A stretch of DNA of 64,000 bases, taken from Permianibacter fluminis. GTDB lineage: Bacteria > Pseudomonadota > Gammaproteobacteria > Enterobacterales > Permianibacteraceae. Under the pieces are notes generated by a model. It saw only the letters and a program-made list of their open reading frames with translations, did not search any database and was not told where the DNA came from. The DNA lies in assembly GCF_013179735.1 (NCBI RefSeq), contig NZ_JABMEG010000001.1, positions 2,232,001-2,296,000 of the forward strand, in the 5' to 3' direction. Both the position numbers and the translations under genes were made by a program. Shown one piece after another: positions 50,944 to 59,662 of this stretch (the first letter of the stretch is position 1; every line of letters starts with the position of its first letter).

Positions 50944-51456
50944 ATGAGTGAAGTTCAATCCAAACGACTTGCGGTCGGCAAGATCACGGGTGCGCATGGC
51001 ATCCGCGGTTGGGTGAAGGTGTATAGCTACACCGACCCAGTCGAAAACATTCTCGATTACTCGCCTTGGCAAATTTTTACCCAGGGCCAGTGGCGGGAAG
51101 TGAAAGTGCTGGATGGCCGCGTGCAAGGCAAAGGCGTGGTCGCCCAGATTGAAGGCATTACCGATCGCAATGCGGCCGAGTTGCTGCAGCAAGTGCCGAT
51201 CGAAGTGGCGCGCGATGCGTTGCCGGATGCCGACGATGGCGAGTTCTACTGGGATGAGCTGGAAGGCCTCGCAGTGGTGAACCGCGAAGGCGTTGCACTC
51301 GGTACGGTCAGCCATTTGTTCGAGACCGATGCGCACCCAATTCTGGTGGCCGTCGATGGTGATAGCGAACGGATGATTCCGTTTGTTGAAAGCTATATCG
51401 ACGAAATCGATCTCGAAGCCAAAAAAATTGTGGTCGACTGGCAGCTGGATTGGTAA
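50944..51456 (+). CDS. rimM: Ribosome maturation factor RimM
   Basis: A 170-residue 16S rRNA processing factor that binds S19 during 30S assembly. The N-terminal domain starts [21 protein letters not shown] and the C-terminal PRC barrel has [14 protein letters not shown] and [14 protein letters not shown]. It lies 44 nt after rpsP and ends 47 nt before the chosen trmD start. Confidence 0.97.
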   Translation: MSEVQSKRLAVGKITGAHGIRGWVKVYSYTDPVENILDYSPWQIFTQGQWREVKVLDGRVQGKGVVAQIEGITDRNAAELLQQVPIEVARDALPDADDGEFYWDELEGLAVVNREGVALGTVSHLFETDAHPILVAVDGDSERMIPFVESYIDEIDLEAKKIVVDWQLDW

Positions 51457-51503
51457 CGCCGGTGAGTGAGCTGACGGACTTTTCCGTGCAAGCAAACGAC
51501 CTG

Positions 51504-52274
51504 ATGTGGTTCGGGGTGATCACCCTGTTTCCGCCGATGCTGGAAGCCGTGACGCAATTTGGTGTCAGCAGCCGGGCGGTGAAGCAGGGCAAGTTGCATG
51601 TGGTGGGCATCAACCCACGCGACTTCACCACCGACAAGCATCGCACGGTCGATGACCGGCCGTTTGGCGGCGGTCCTGGCATGGTGATGTTGGCGCAGCC
51701 GCTGCTCGATGCCATCGCCGATGCGAAGGCCAAAGCCGGTGGCCCGGCCAAAGTGATTTACCTGTCCCCACAAGGACAGCCGCTGACGCAAGCCAAGGTG
51801 CAGGCGTTGGCGAAAGCGGAACGACTCATCCTGCTCTGCGGTCGCTACGAAGGTATCGACGAGCGCGCCATCGAGATGGCGGTGGATGAAGAGATTTCGA
51901 TTGGTGACTACGTGCTTTCGGGCGGTGAGTTGCCGGCGATGGTGCTGATCGATTCAGTTGCCCGGTTGTTGCCCGGCGTGCTGAACGACGAACAAAGCGC
52001 CGAACAGGATTCGTTTACGGATGGTCTGCTGGACTGTCCGCATTACACCCGGCCGGAAGTGTTTGACGGCAGGGCGGTGCCGGAAGCCTTGATGTCCGGT
52101 CACCATGAACAGATTCGGCGTTGGCGGTTGAAGCAATCGCTGACCCGGACTCTCTCTCGGCGCCCCGAGTTGCTGCAAGCGTGGCAAAAGCGGGCGCTGA
52201 CGAAAGAGGAAAAAAAGCTTTTGGAAGAAGTGTTGCGGGAACAGAAGGCGGCAACGCCGGACGAGAACGCGTAA
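51504..52274 (+). CDS. trmD: tRNA (guanine-N1)-methyltransferase TrmD
   Basis: A 256-residue SPOUT methyltransferase that makes m1G37 in tRNA. The N-terminus [13 protein letters not shown], the block [13 protein letters not shown] and the knotted SAM site [13 protein letters not shown] with [13 protein letters not shown] are all present. I chose the ATG at 51504 because it matches the usual N-terminus; a GTG at 51462 is in frame and would add 14 residues. Neither has a strong ribosome site. The gene follows rimM on the same strand. Confidence 0.95.
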   Translation: MWFGVITLFPPMLEAVTQFGVSSRAVKQGKLHVVGINPRDFTTDKHRTVDDRPFGGGPGMVMLAQPLLDAIADAKAKAGGPAKVIYLSPQGQPLTQAKVQALAKAERLILLCGRYEGIDERAIEMAVDEEISIGDYVLSGGELPAMVLIDSVARLLPGVLNDEQSAEQDSFTDGLLDCPHYTRPEVFDGRAVPEALMSGHHEQIRRWRLKQSLTRTLSRRPELLQAWQKRALTKEEKKLLEEVLREQKAATPDENA

Positions 52275-52441
52275 CTGCTGCACCAGCGGCAACGGTGCGG
52301 GAGATTGAGCGAAGGATCGCCCAAGTACATCGCCACGGTTTCTGTTTTGACCGGCGCGGTGGACCTCTGGAAAAGGCCAAACCGTGTGGTTTCTTCAACG
52401 GCTGTCGAACATGCGACAACGTTGATTAAGGAGAATGCCCG

Positions 52442-52789
52442 ATGAGCAACATCATCAAACAGCTCGAAGCCGAGCAAATGACCAAGGAAATCCCGGAATT
52501 CAAAACCGGTGATACCGTGATTGTGAACGTGAAAGTGAAGGAAGGCGACCGTGAGCGTCTGCAAGCCTTCGAAGGTGTTGTGCTGGCCAAGCGTAATCGC
52601 GGCCTGAACAGCTCGTTCACCGTTCGCAAAATCTCTTACGGTGAAGGTGTGGAGCGTGTGTTCCAAACCTACTCGCCGCTGATCGGCAGCATCGAAGTCA
52701 AACGTCGTGGCGACGTGCGCAAGGCCAAGCTGTACCACCTGCGCAACCTGTCCGGCAAGGCTGCTCGTATCAAAGAGAAGCTGGATTAA
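52442..52789 (+). CDS. rplS: 50S ribosomal protein L19
   Basis: A 115-residue L19 ([38 protein letters not shown]-like block [20 protein letters not shown]). An AAGGAGA ribosome site precedes the ATG. The 167-nt gap after trmD contains no gene. A terminator with a TTCG loop closes the operon. Confidence 0.98.
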   Translation: MSNIIKQLEAEQMTKEIPEFKTGDTVIVNVKVKEGDRERLQAFEGVVLAKRNRGLNSSFTVRKISYGEGVERVFQTYSPLIGSIEVKRRGDVRKAKLYHLRNLSGKAARIKEKLD

Positions 52790-52837
52790 TCGGCTCTCTC
52801 GGTCTGCATGGCGGACCAGCAACTTGTGGAAACGCGG

Positions 52838-52862
52838 CGGGCACCTTCGGGTGCCCGTTGTC
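52838..52862 (+). terminator. Terminator of the rpsP-rplS operon
   Basis: CGGGCACC (52838-52845) and GGTGCCCG (52850-52857) pair around a TTCG tetraloop, followed by TTGTCGTTCT. Confidence 0.85.
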
Positions 52863-52987
52863 GTTCTGGGCCATCTCTGGCCCGGAACCCTGCGGGCAGC
52901 TACGCTGCGCAAAATGGCAATCCTGTTATTTGCGTTCTGGATCTCTCCTGACTCAATCCAACCAACACACTGCAGGCGTCAACGATC

Positions 52988-53377
52988 ATGCAACTGCGCC
53001 GAATTCATCACGTCGCCCTTATCTGCACGGACTATGGGCGTGCCAAACATTTTTATACCGAATTGCTGGGGCTCTTGGTGTTGGCTGAACAGTATCGAGT
53101 CGAGCGGCAATCATGGAAGCTGGATCTGGCCTTGCCGGATGGCGGCCGACTGGAGTTGTTTTCTTTTCCGGAATCGCCGGCGCGCCTGTCTCGCCCAGAA
53201 GCCTGTGGTTTGCGCCACCTTGCCTTTGCGGTTGCGGATGTGCAGGCAAGTAAGGCAGAACTGGAGGCCAAAGGTATTCCGGTTGAACCGCTGAGGCTTG
53301 ATGAGTACACCGGCAAACGCTTTGTGTTTTTCGCCGACCCCGATGGCTTGCCGATAGAACTGTACGAAGAGCAATGA
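52988..53377 (+). CDS. VOC (glyoxalase-like) family protein
   Basis: A 129-residue single-domain VOC protein of the YaeR type. Blocks include IHHVALICTDYGRAKHFYTELLG at the start, RLELFSFPESPARLSRPEA in the middle, LRHLAFAVADV and FFADPDGLPIELYE at the end. Metal-ligand positions (His near 8, Glu near 56, His near 77, Glu near 126) are kept. The substrate is unknown. Confidence 0.9.
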   Translation: MQLRRIHHVALICTDYGRAKHFYTELLGLLVLAEQYRVERQSWKLDLALPDGGRLELFSFPESPARLSRPEACGLRHLAFAVADVQASKAELEAKGIPVEPLRLDEYTGKRFVFFADPDGLPIELYEEQ

Positions 53378-53510
53378 CTGCACCCATCCGGCTGGATATC
53401 GGCCGAGTCAGGGTTGGATCTGGCGGGGGCGATAGCGGGAGTTGACGACGTCAAATTAAGGTGAATTTGCCGCTTTGCCCCGGCAGATGGCGTTGTGTTA
53501 AAACGCTGCC

Positions 53511-54023
53511 ATGGAAACATTCCGTATTGATGCCCCGTTTGGTCCGCTCAACGTCAGCTGCGACGCCGCGGCGGTGACGTCGGTGCATTTTTTGCCGACT
53601 CAGGAAGCAGGGCCGCCGCAGTCGATTTTTGCCCGGCAAGTTGCCGGTGAGTTGCAGGCCTATTTCGACAATCCTGCCTTTGTGTTCACCTTGCCACTGC
53701 GGCTGGCGGGCACTGAATTTCAACAGCGGTTGTGGCAGGCGCTGCGCGCCATTCCGGTTGGCCAGGTTCGTCGTTATGGCGAGCTGTCACACGCGCTGAA
53801 CAGTAGCGCGCGCGCCATCGGCGGCGCTTGTCGGCACAATCCGATCCCGCTGATCGTGCCGTGTCATCGGGTAGTTTCCGCAAATGGCGATGGCGGTTTT
53901 GCCGGTGCTACCGATGGCCCACTGCTCATCATCAAGCGCTGGCTGCTGCAGCATGAAGGCGCCGAGCGCGAATCCGATGGCGTCGGCCAAACAGGCGATC
54001 TGTTCAGTTTGGACCGTTGCTGA
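53511..54023 (+). CDS. ogt: Methylated-DNA--protein-cysteine methyltransferase
   Basis: A 170-residue repair protein that takes alkyl groups from O6-alkylguanine onto its own Cys. The active site is IVPCHRVV with C118, preceded by FQQRLWQALRAIPVGQVRRYGEL. It resembles Ogt rather than the Ada C-terminal half. The C-terminal extension (GAERESDGVGQTGDLFSLD) is slightly long. The stop overlaps the xerD start (TGATG). Confidence 0.95.
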   Translation: METFRIDAPFGPLNVSCDAAAVTSVHFLPTQEAGPPQSIFARQVAGELQAYFDNPAFVFTLPLRLAGTEFQQRLWQALRAIPVGQVRRYGELSHALNSSARAIGGACRHNPIPLIVPCHRVVSANGDGGFAGATDGPLLIIKRWLLQHEGAERESDGVGQTGDLFSLDRC

Positions 54024-55006
54024 TGGGCGCGCCCCGCAGCCGGCAGTTGCCGCCATCGCGCGGCCGCGAACTGGTGCATGCGATTGCCGACGTCGACGCG
54101 CCATGGGTCGAGCGGTTCTTGCAGCAACTGTGGTTGCAGGAAGGTCTCGCCAACGCAACCCAGCAAGCCTATCGCCGCGATCTGGCGTTCTTGTCGCAAT
54201 GGCTGCAACAGCAGCATGGACAACAAGCAATTCAGCAAACAGAGGCCAGCTTGCTGAGCTGTGACCGCGCCAGTTTGCACGCCATGCTGGAGGCGCGCGT
54301 GCAGCAGGGTTATCACCATCGTTCGAATGCGCGCTTGCTGTCGTCACTGCGGCGGTTCTTTCGTCAGGCGCGTGAACTCGGTTGGCGTGCAGAGGATCCG
54401 ACCGCCTTGCTGGAGAGCCCGCGCGCGGCGCGACCGTTGCCGAACAGTCTCAGCGAGAGCGACGTCGAGCAGTTGCTGGCGGCGGCAACGGGCGACGAGG
54501 CGCTCAGCTTGCGTGATCGGGCCATGCTGGAGTTGATGTATGCCAGCGGTTTACGGGTCAGTGAGCTGGTGGGCTTGCCGCTCGGCCAGCTCAGCTTGCG
54601 CCAGGGCGTGCTGCGGGTGATCGGCAAAGGCAACAAGGAACGCCTGGTACCAATGGGCGAGGAGGCTGTTGCCTGGCTGACCCGCTATCTCGACCAGGCC
54701 CGGCCCGAGCTGCTGGAAGGCCAGCCGGCCGAGGCGGTGTTTGTTTCGCGACGTGGCGCCGCGTTGACCCGACAGGCCTTCTGGTACCGTATAAAGCACT
54801 ACGCCAAGCTTGCCGGCCTGCGCAGCAGCCTGTCGCCGCACAGTCTGCGCCACGCGTTTGCCACCCATTTGTTGAACCATGGTGCGGATCTGCGTTCGCT
54901 GCAGCTGCTACTGGGTCATAGTGACCTCGGTACCACGCAGATTTATACTTTCGTGGCGCGCGAACGGCTGAAAGCCTTGCACGAGCGGCATCACCCCCGC
55001 GGCTGA
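54023..55006 (+). CDS. xerD: Site-specific tyrosine recombinase XerD
   Basis: A 327-residue recombinase that resolves chromosome dimers at dif with XerC. A SAM-like core-binding domain (about 25-115) is followed by the catalytic domain with R178, K202, H273, R276, H299 and the nucleophile Y308, all intact. About 20 residues before the core domain are extra. The position upstream of dsbC and recJ supports XerD over XerC. The ATG overlaps the ogt stop. Confidence 0.95.
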   Translation: MGAPRSRQLPPSRGRELVHAIADVDAPWVERFLQQLWLQEGLANATQQAYRRDLAFLSQWLQQQHGQQAIQQTEASLLSCDRASLHAMLEARVQQGYHHRSNARLLSSLRRFFRQARELGWRAEDPTALLESPRAARPLPNSLSESDVEQLLAAATGDEALSLRDRAMLELMYASGLRVSELVGLPLGQLSLRQGVLRVIGKGNKERLVPMGEEAVAWLTRYLDQARPELLEGQPAEAVFVSRRGAALTRQAFWYRIKHYAKLAGLRSSLSPHSLRHAFATHLLNHGADLRSLQLLLGHSDLGTTQIYTFVARERLKALHERHHPRG

Positions 55007-55062
55007 TTTGGGTGTAACTTTCACTGTGCCGGCCAGTCCAAGCTGGCATGCCGATTGGACGG

Positions 55063-55100
55063 GCGCTCAGGCGCTTATTGATTTTCGCGCTCAGGCGCTT
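55063..55100. repeat. 14-bp direct repeat before dsbC
   Basis: GCGCTCAGGCGCTT occurs at 55063-55076 and 55087-55100, in the 110-nt gap between xerD and dsbC. Its role is unknown; it may be a small duplication. Confidence 0.6.
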
Positions 55101-55116
55101 GTTTACGGAGTTTGTC

Positions 55117-55944
55117 ATGACTGTTCGCCTCGCGGCCCTGTTGCTGGTTTTTGCTCCCTTGCTGCAGGCAGCGGAAAAGCCGGCGGTGACCAAGGCAGCC
55201 GTTGCCAAGCCGTCGATTGAAGCTCGCCTGAAAGCCACGCTGGAAGCCAAGTTTCCGGATATCAGCGTCGACATGGTGCGCAAGTCGGCCTACGCCGGTT
55301 TGTACGAAGCGGCCATGGGCGACGACGTGGTCTATCTGTCGCCAGATGGCAAATTCCTGATTTTCGGTGGCACGATGCTCGGCATCGAGGCGCAGCCCAT
55401 CAACCTGACCCAGATGACCAAGGCCGAGTTTGATGCCCAGCGGGCGCCGATGCGCGCTGCCGAGCTGGCCAAGGTCGACAAGAAATCGATGCTGACCTTC
55501 ACCGCGCCGAATCAGAAATATGAAATCAATGTCTTCACCGACATCGATTGCGGCTATTGCCAGAAGTTGCACAAAGACATGCCGGAGCTGAACCGTTTGG
55601 GCATCACCGTGCACTACCTCGGCTTCCCGCGTGCAGGCTTGCTGGACGATGCCGGGCACAAGACCGACTCGTATCAGAAGCTGATCAATGTCTGGTGCGC
55701 CGAGGATCCGAAAAAGGCGATGACGGCGGCAAAGAACCGGCAAATTTTGCCGGACCGCGATTGCAAGAACTCGCTGGCCGAGCACTATGCCTTGACCCGC
55801 AAGTTTGGTTTGAGCGGTACCCCGGCGATCGTCCTGAATGACGGTTCCCTGGTTGGCGGTTATCTGCCGCCGGCGCAAATGCTGCAGGCCTTGCAACAAG
55901 GCGATGTGCGGGTACCGAGCACAAAGGTGAGCGCCACCAACTGA
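55117..55944 (+). CDS. dsbC: Thiol:disulfide interchange protein DsbC
   Basis: A 275-residue periplasmic disulfide isomerase. The signal peptide is VRLAALLLVFAPLLQAA. The N-terminal dimerisation domain spans about 35-95, and the thioredoxin domain has C145-G-Y-C148 (FTDIDCGYCQKLH) and the cis-Pro loop GTPAI. An additional structural disulfide is likely between the Cys in NVWCAE and DRDCKN. The usual xerD-dsbC-recJ order is kept, but two genes are inserted before recJ. TACGGAG lies upstream of the ATG. Confidence 0.94.
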   Translation: MTVRLAALLLVFAPLLQAAEKPAVTKAAVAKPSIEARLKATLEAKFPDISVDMVRKSAYAGLYEAAMGDDVVYLSPDGKFLIFGGTMLGIEAQPINLTQMTKAEFDAQRAPMRAAELAKVDKKSMLTFTAPNQKYEINVFTDIDCGYCQKLHKDMPELNRLGITVHYLGFPRAGLLDDAGHKTDSYQKLINVWCAEDPKKAMTAAKNRQILPDRDCKNSLAEHYALTRKFGLSGTPAIVLNDGSLVGGYLPPAQMLQALQQGDVRVPSTKVSATN

Positions 55945-55980
55945 TGCCCTTGCGCGCCTCAGGCGGCATAACGTGCGAGA

Positions 55981-56008
55981 AAAAAGGCGGCTGTTGCCGC
56001 CTTTTTTT
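55981..56008. terminator. Bidirectional terminator after dsbC
   Basis: AAAAAGGCGGC (55981-55991) and GCCGCCTTTTT (55996-56006) pair around TGTT. It lies between the convergent dsbC and Mth938-like genes. Confidence 0.93.
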
Positions 56009-56093
56009 ATTGCTGCCGATTTCCCGAGGCCGGCCGCGCTTGCGGATCGGAACGGGGCAGATCAGGGAGATTGCAGATCTGGGGGCTTGCGGC

Positions 56094-56462
56094 TCAGGGA
56101 AACAACACGGCCAATACTTTCCGGCCTTCCGATGCCAGCACCACATACGTGTGGCAGGCAGCGCGCGTGTCCATGATGTCGAGCGTGCGGCCGTGCTGGG
56201 CCGCGGCGGCCAGCAGGCGCATGTTCGGCAGCTGATGATGCTGACCACAACCAATCAGCAGGATTTCTGCCTGGCTTTGGCACCAGCGGCTGATTTCGTC
56301 TGCACCTAGCGTCGCAAAGGATGCCGGCAGACCGGTGGTTTGCAGACCATCCGGCGACAACAAAACCGGCTCGCTGTACCATGTGTCATTGATGCGAATA
56401 CGGCCGGGCTCATAAGCCCGCACCACAAATTCCGCACCGCCGGTATCAAGAGAGAGTTGCAT
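56094..56462 (-). CDS. Mth938-like domain protein
   Basis: A 122-residue protein of the Mth938/AAMDC/NDUFAF3 fold. Family blocks are INDTWYSEPVLLSPDG and ILLIGCGQHHQLPN, with the small C-terminal half DIMDTRAACHTYVVLASEGR. The family is widespread but has no agreed bacterial role. I chose the ATG at 56462; the upstream frame runs into a 15-bp tandem repeat that would give a meaningless Asn/Thr/His repeat. It points opposite to its neighbours, in the middle of the dsbC-recJ interval. Confidence 0.85.
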   Translation of the reverse strand: MQLSLDTGGAEFVVRAYEPGRIRINDTWYSEPVLLSPDGLQTTGLPASFATLGADEISRWCQSQAEILLIGCGQHHQLPNMRLLAAAAQHGRTLDIMDTRAACHTYVVLASEGRKVLAVLFP

Positions 56463-56465
56463 GCT

Positions 56466-56570
56466 GTGACTCGCGTTGATGTGACTGGTGTTGATGAAAC
56501 GGATGTTGGTGAAACAGGTGTTGGTGTAACTGGTGTTGATGTGACCGGTGTTGGTGTGACTGGCGTGGCT
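56466..56570. repeat. 15-bp tandem repeat, seven imperfect units
   Basis: Seven consecutive 15-nt units related to GTGACTGGTGTTGAT occupy 105 bp. Variants include GAAACGGATGTTGGT and GTAACTGGTGTTGAT. The array begins 4 nt upstream of the Mth938-like ATG, in its presumed leader or promoter. Array length is likely to vary between strains. Confidence 0.85.
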
Positions 56571-56819
56571 GCCAGCGAGCGCCGCACTGAAACTGTCCAT
56601 GCCAAAGCCGCCGATGGCATCATCGTTGGTTAAGGATCCGTCGGTGACGGTCCGATTTGTCCAGGCCGGTTTATACCGATCGGTTCATGACAGTCCGATT
56701 GATGAAGGATCTGTTCATGAATGAGCGATCTGTAACCGTCGCGGCGGCGACGGTCTATCTGCCGGCTAGTTTCGCATTGCCGACACAATCCCAGCAAGTT
56801 GCCGAGAACCGTCTCGACC
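56571..56819. other. Divergent promoter region of the Mth938-like and RpfE-type genes
   Basis: Together with the tandem repeat this makes a 357-nt gap. It contains a hairpin CCGTCGC (56736-56742) with GCGACGG (56747-56753) and several GGATC-GT and GATTGATGA words, but no gene or clear promoter. Confidence 0.4.
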
Positions 56820-57833
56820 ATGATTGAACGCTTGTCATTATTTGTTCCAGCCTTGCTGGCGCCAGTTCGTGCTGGTGAAAGTCAGCATCCGATTCAGGCG
56901 GTCGACAGCCAGCCTCTGCGAGAACTGTTCCGGCAATGCCGGCAGCAGACGCCAGCCGATTTTGCGCGCACGTTGGCCCACTGGCTGGGAGCTGATCTGC
57001 AACACGATGCCGCTGCGCTTGCCCGTGCCCTGCAACTGCCGGTCGCTTCGTCCTGGTTGTTTGCCGCGCCGGTGGTGCTGCGGCCCGATCATGCCGGCAT
57101 TTATCTGCTCGGCTCCCGTGCCTTGCAACTGAACGCGGCCGCTGCCGCCGCCTATTGCACGGAACTGAATACGTGGCTGCAACAAGACGGCATGCAGCTG
57201 TATCCGGTTACGCCGTCACGCTGGCTGCTGGCGCTGCCGGAGCCGACCCAGCTGCAATGGGTTGCGCTGGAGGATGCTATCGGTGTGGATCTGCGGCAAG
57301 TTTGGCCGCAGGGCGCGGGCGCATTGCGCTGGCAGTCGCGACTGACCGAGTGGCAGATGCTGCTGAATCAGAGCGCGCAGAATCGCGCCCAACTGCAACA
57401 GGGGCGTAGTCCGGCGCACGGTATTTGGCTGTGGGGGCGGGAGTCGACGGCCGACCATACCGCATTTTTGCCGAGCATTTCGGCGCTGACCGAGAGCTGG
57501 TTTCTGGCGGCGAATGATGCGTCATCACCAGCGGGCAGCGCGCGCGCGGAGCCATCACTGACCGCCTTGCTGGCCGCCAGTCCGGTGCAAGCCGCTGTGG
57601 TCGATCAGCGTTTGCACGATGCCTTCATTCACGGCGATGTGGTTGGTTATCAGCAAGCCTATCAGCAGTTTCTCGGCGAAACGCTGCAACCGATTCAGCG
57701 CGCACTGGCCGATGGCCGTATCCGCGAGCTGGCACTGTATCCGGAAGATGGCCGGTGCTATTTGCTGAAACCGCCATCGCGCTGGCAATTCTGGCAGCGC
57801 ACGCCGCTGCCGGCACTGCTGCGGAGCGCGTGA
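56820..57833 (+). CDS. RpfE-type protein encoded upstream of recJ
   Basis: A 337-residue cytosolic protein. The C-terminal half has HGIWLWGRES and LALYPEDGRCYLLKPPSRWQ, and the whole looks like the family annotated as RpfE-type regulatory or phosphoglycerate-mutase-like protein that lies next to recJ in Xanthomonas and Pseudomonas relatives. The biochemical role is not established. The stop overlaps the recJ ATG (TGATG), so translation is coupled. Family assignment comes from memory of the gene neighbourhood and the WLWG motif. Confidence 0.6.
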   Translation: MIERLSLFVPALLAPVRAGESQHPIQAVDSQPLRELFRQCRQQTPADFARTLAHWLGADLQHDAAALARALQLPVASSWLFAAPVVLRPDHAGIYLLGSRALQLNAAAAAAYCTELNTWLQQDGMQLYPVTPSRWLLALPEPTQLQWVALEDAIGVDLRQVWPQGAGALRWQSRLTEWQMLLNQSAQNRAQLQQGRSPAHGIWLWGRESTADHTAFLPSISALTESWFLAANDASSPAGSARAEPSLTALLAASPVQAAVVDQRLHDAFIHGDVVGYQQAYQQFLGETLQPIQRALADGRIRELALYPEDGRCYLLKPPSRWQFWQRTPLPALLRSA

Positions 57834-59542
57834 TGCAAAGCGCTCCGGTATTGCGTCTTCGGCCTTCGCTGTCGCCATCGGCCGAGTTGCAGAGTCTGCC
57901 ACCGCTGCTGGCGCGCGTTTACGCCAACCGCGGCGTGACCCGTCTGACAGAAATCGACACCCATTTGCAGGCGCTGTTGCCGCCGTCGCTGCTGGCTCAG
58001 AGCGAGCGGGCCGCCGATTTGCTGATCGATGCCATGCAACAAAAAAAGCGCATCGTGGTCGTCGGCGATTTCGATGCCGACGGCGCCACCAGCAGCGCCC
58101 TTGCCGTGCTCGGTTTGCGCGCGCTGGGTGCTACTGCAGTCAGCTTCCGGGTGCCGGATCGGTTTCGTTACGGATACGGACTGACCCCGCCGATTGTTGA
58201 AGAGGTGATCGCCGACGGCGCCGAACTTATTGTCACGGTCGACAATGGCATCGCCTCGATTGACGGCATTGCGCTCGCCAAGGCGCGCGGCGTGCCGGTG
58301 CTGGTGACCGATCACCATTTGCCGGGGGAACAGTTGCCGGACGCCGCGGCAATCGTCAATCCCAATGCGCCGGGCTGCGCGTTTCCGAGCAAGGCTCTGG
58401 CTGGCGTCGGTGTGATGTTTTACGTGCTGCTGGCAACGCGCGCCCGTTTGCGTGAGCGTGGCTTGCCCGGTGCCGAGGTCAATCTGGCGCAGTTTCTGGA
58501 TCTGGTCGCGCTCGGTACCGTTGCCGATGTGGTGCCGCTGGATCAGAACAACCGGATTCTGGTGCAGCAAGGCTTGCAGCGGATTCGCGCCGGTCAGTGC
58601 CGACCGGGAATCCGCGCGTTGTTGATGATTGCCAAACGTGAACGCGAGCATCTGGTTGCCAGCGATCTGGGTTTCTCCATTGGCCCACGGCTGAATGCCG
58701 CAGGCCGGCTTGATGACATGAGCCTTGGCATCAATTGCCTGCTGGCCGAGTCCGATCGCGAAGCGATGACACTGGCTGCCGAGCTTGATGCGCTCAATCA
58801 CGAGCGCCGCGAAATCGAAGACGACATGCTCGCTACCGCCGAGCAACAACTGCTGCGCAAGCTGCGCGAACAACCGCGCCTGCCACCGGCTCTGTGCCTG
58901 TTCGATGACAGTTGGCATCAGGGCGTCATCGGCATCCTCGCCGGCCGTTTGAAAGACCGTTGCCACCGACCGGCGATCTGTCTGGCTGACGCCGGCGACG
59001 GCTGGCTGAAAGGCTCGGGGCGTTCCATTCCCGGCGTCCATTTGCGAGACGTGCTGGCAACCATCGCCAACCAGCACCCTGACATGCTTAGCAAATTTGG
59101 CGGCCACGCGATGGCAGCGGGCTTGACCCTGCATCAGCATCAACTGGCCACGTTTGCCGAGCGTTTTGCCACTGAGGTCGCCAGACAGCTGGGACCGGAA
59201 CCGCCTGAGCGGGAGCTGTGGAGTGACGGCGAGTTGTCCTCTGACGATCTGGTCTACGAACAGGCGCTGCAGCTGCGTCAGGCCGGCCCTTGGGGCCAGC
59301 TGTTTCCGGAACCGCTGTTCCATGGCGAATTTGAGGTCATAGGCCGTCGGACCATGGCGGAACGTCATCGCCGGCTGACCTTGCGCCATCGTGATGGCAC
59401 GGTGGTTGAGGCCGTGGCGTTCAATGTCGAGCGTCTGGGTTACGACGACAATGCGAGTACGGTACAGCTGGTCTACCGCCTGGACGTCAATCATTACGGT
59501 GGTCAGCGCAAGCTGCAATTGACGGCCGAGCGCTTCCTTTGA
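57833..59542 (+). CDS. recJ: Single-stranded-DNA exonuclease RecJ
   Basis: A 569-residue 5'-3' exonuclease used in recombination and mismatch repair. DHH-family motifs are present: VVVGDFDADGATS, ELIVTVDNGIA, VTDHHLPGE, NPNAPGC, LDLVALGTVADVVPL and, in the DHHA1 part, GSGRSIPGVHLRDVL and KFGGHAMAAGLTL. Length is standard. It starts within the previous gene's stop codon. Confidence 0.97.
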   Translation: MQSAPVLRLRPSLSPSAELQSLPPLLARVYANRGVTRLTEIDTHLQALLPPSLLAQSERAADLLIDAMQQKKRIVVVGDFDADGATSSALAVLGLRALGATAVSFRVPDRFRYGYGLTPPIVEEVIADGAELIVTVDNGIASIDGIALAKARGVPVLVTDHHLPGEQLPDAAAIVNPNAPGCAFPSKALAGVGVMFYVLLATRARLRERGLPGAEVNLAQFLDLVALGTVADVVPLDQNNRILVQQGLQRIRAGQCRPGIRALLMIAKREREHLVASDLGFSIGPRLNAAGRLDDMSLGINCLLAESDREAMTLAAELDALNHERREIEDDMLATAEQQLLRKLREQPRLPPALCLFDDSWHQGVIGILAGRLKDRCHRPAICLADAGDGWLKGSGRSIPGVHLRDVLATIANQHPDMLSKFGGHAMAAGLTLHQHQLATFAERFATEVARQLGPEPPERELWSDGELSSDDLVYEQALQLRQAGPWGQLFPEPLFHGEFEVIGRRTMAERHRRLTLRHRDGTVVEAVAFNVERLGYDDNASTVQLVYRLDVNHYGGQRKLQLTAERFL

Positions 59543-59662
59543 GCCTTTGCGCAGCTGCTGACCGAGCTGACTGATGAAAAGACCGGCAATTGGGGTGCGC
59601 GGACTGGCCCAAGCCGGTAAAATCCCGCGCTTTCCTTGGCAGTACTCGATACAGGCATTCTC

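Noticed and set aside
55063-55100. A dif-like XerCD site next to xerD
   Set aside because: The 14-bp repeat is direct, GC-rich and lacks the inverted arms and AT centre of dif.
56466-56570. CRISPR array
   Set aside because: The units are contiguous 15-mers with no spacers, and no cas genes are present.
56463-56600. N-terminal extension of the Mth938-like protein through the tandem repeat
   Set aside because: It would encode an Asn/Thr/His/Ile repeat absent from the family; the ATG at 56462 gives the normal start.
57758-59518. A 586-codon minus-strand open frame across recJ
   Set aside because: It is antisense to a complete recJ with all DHH motifs; the product is His/Gln/Arg-rich and featureless.
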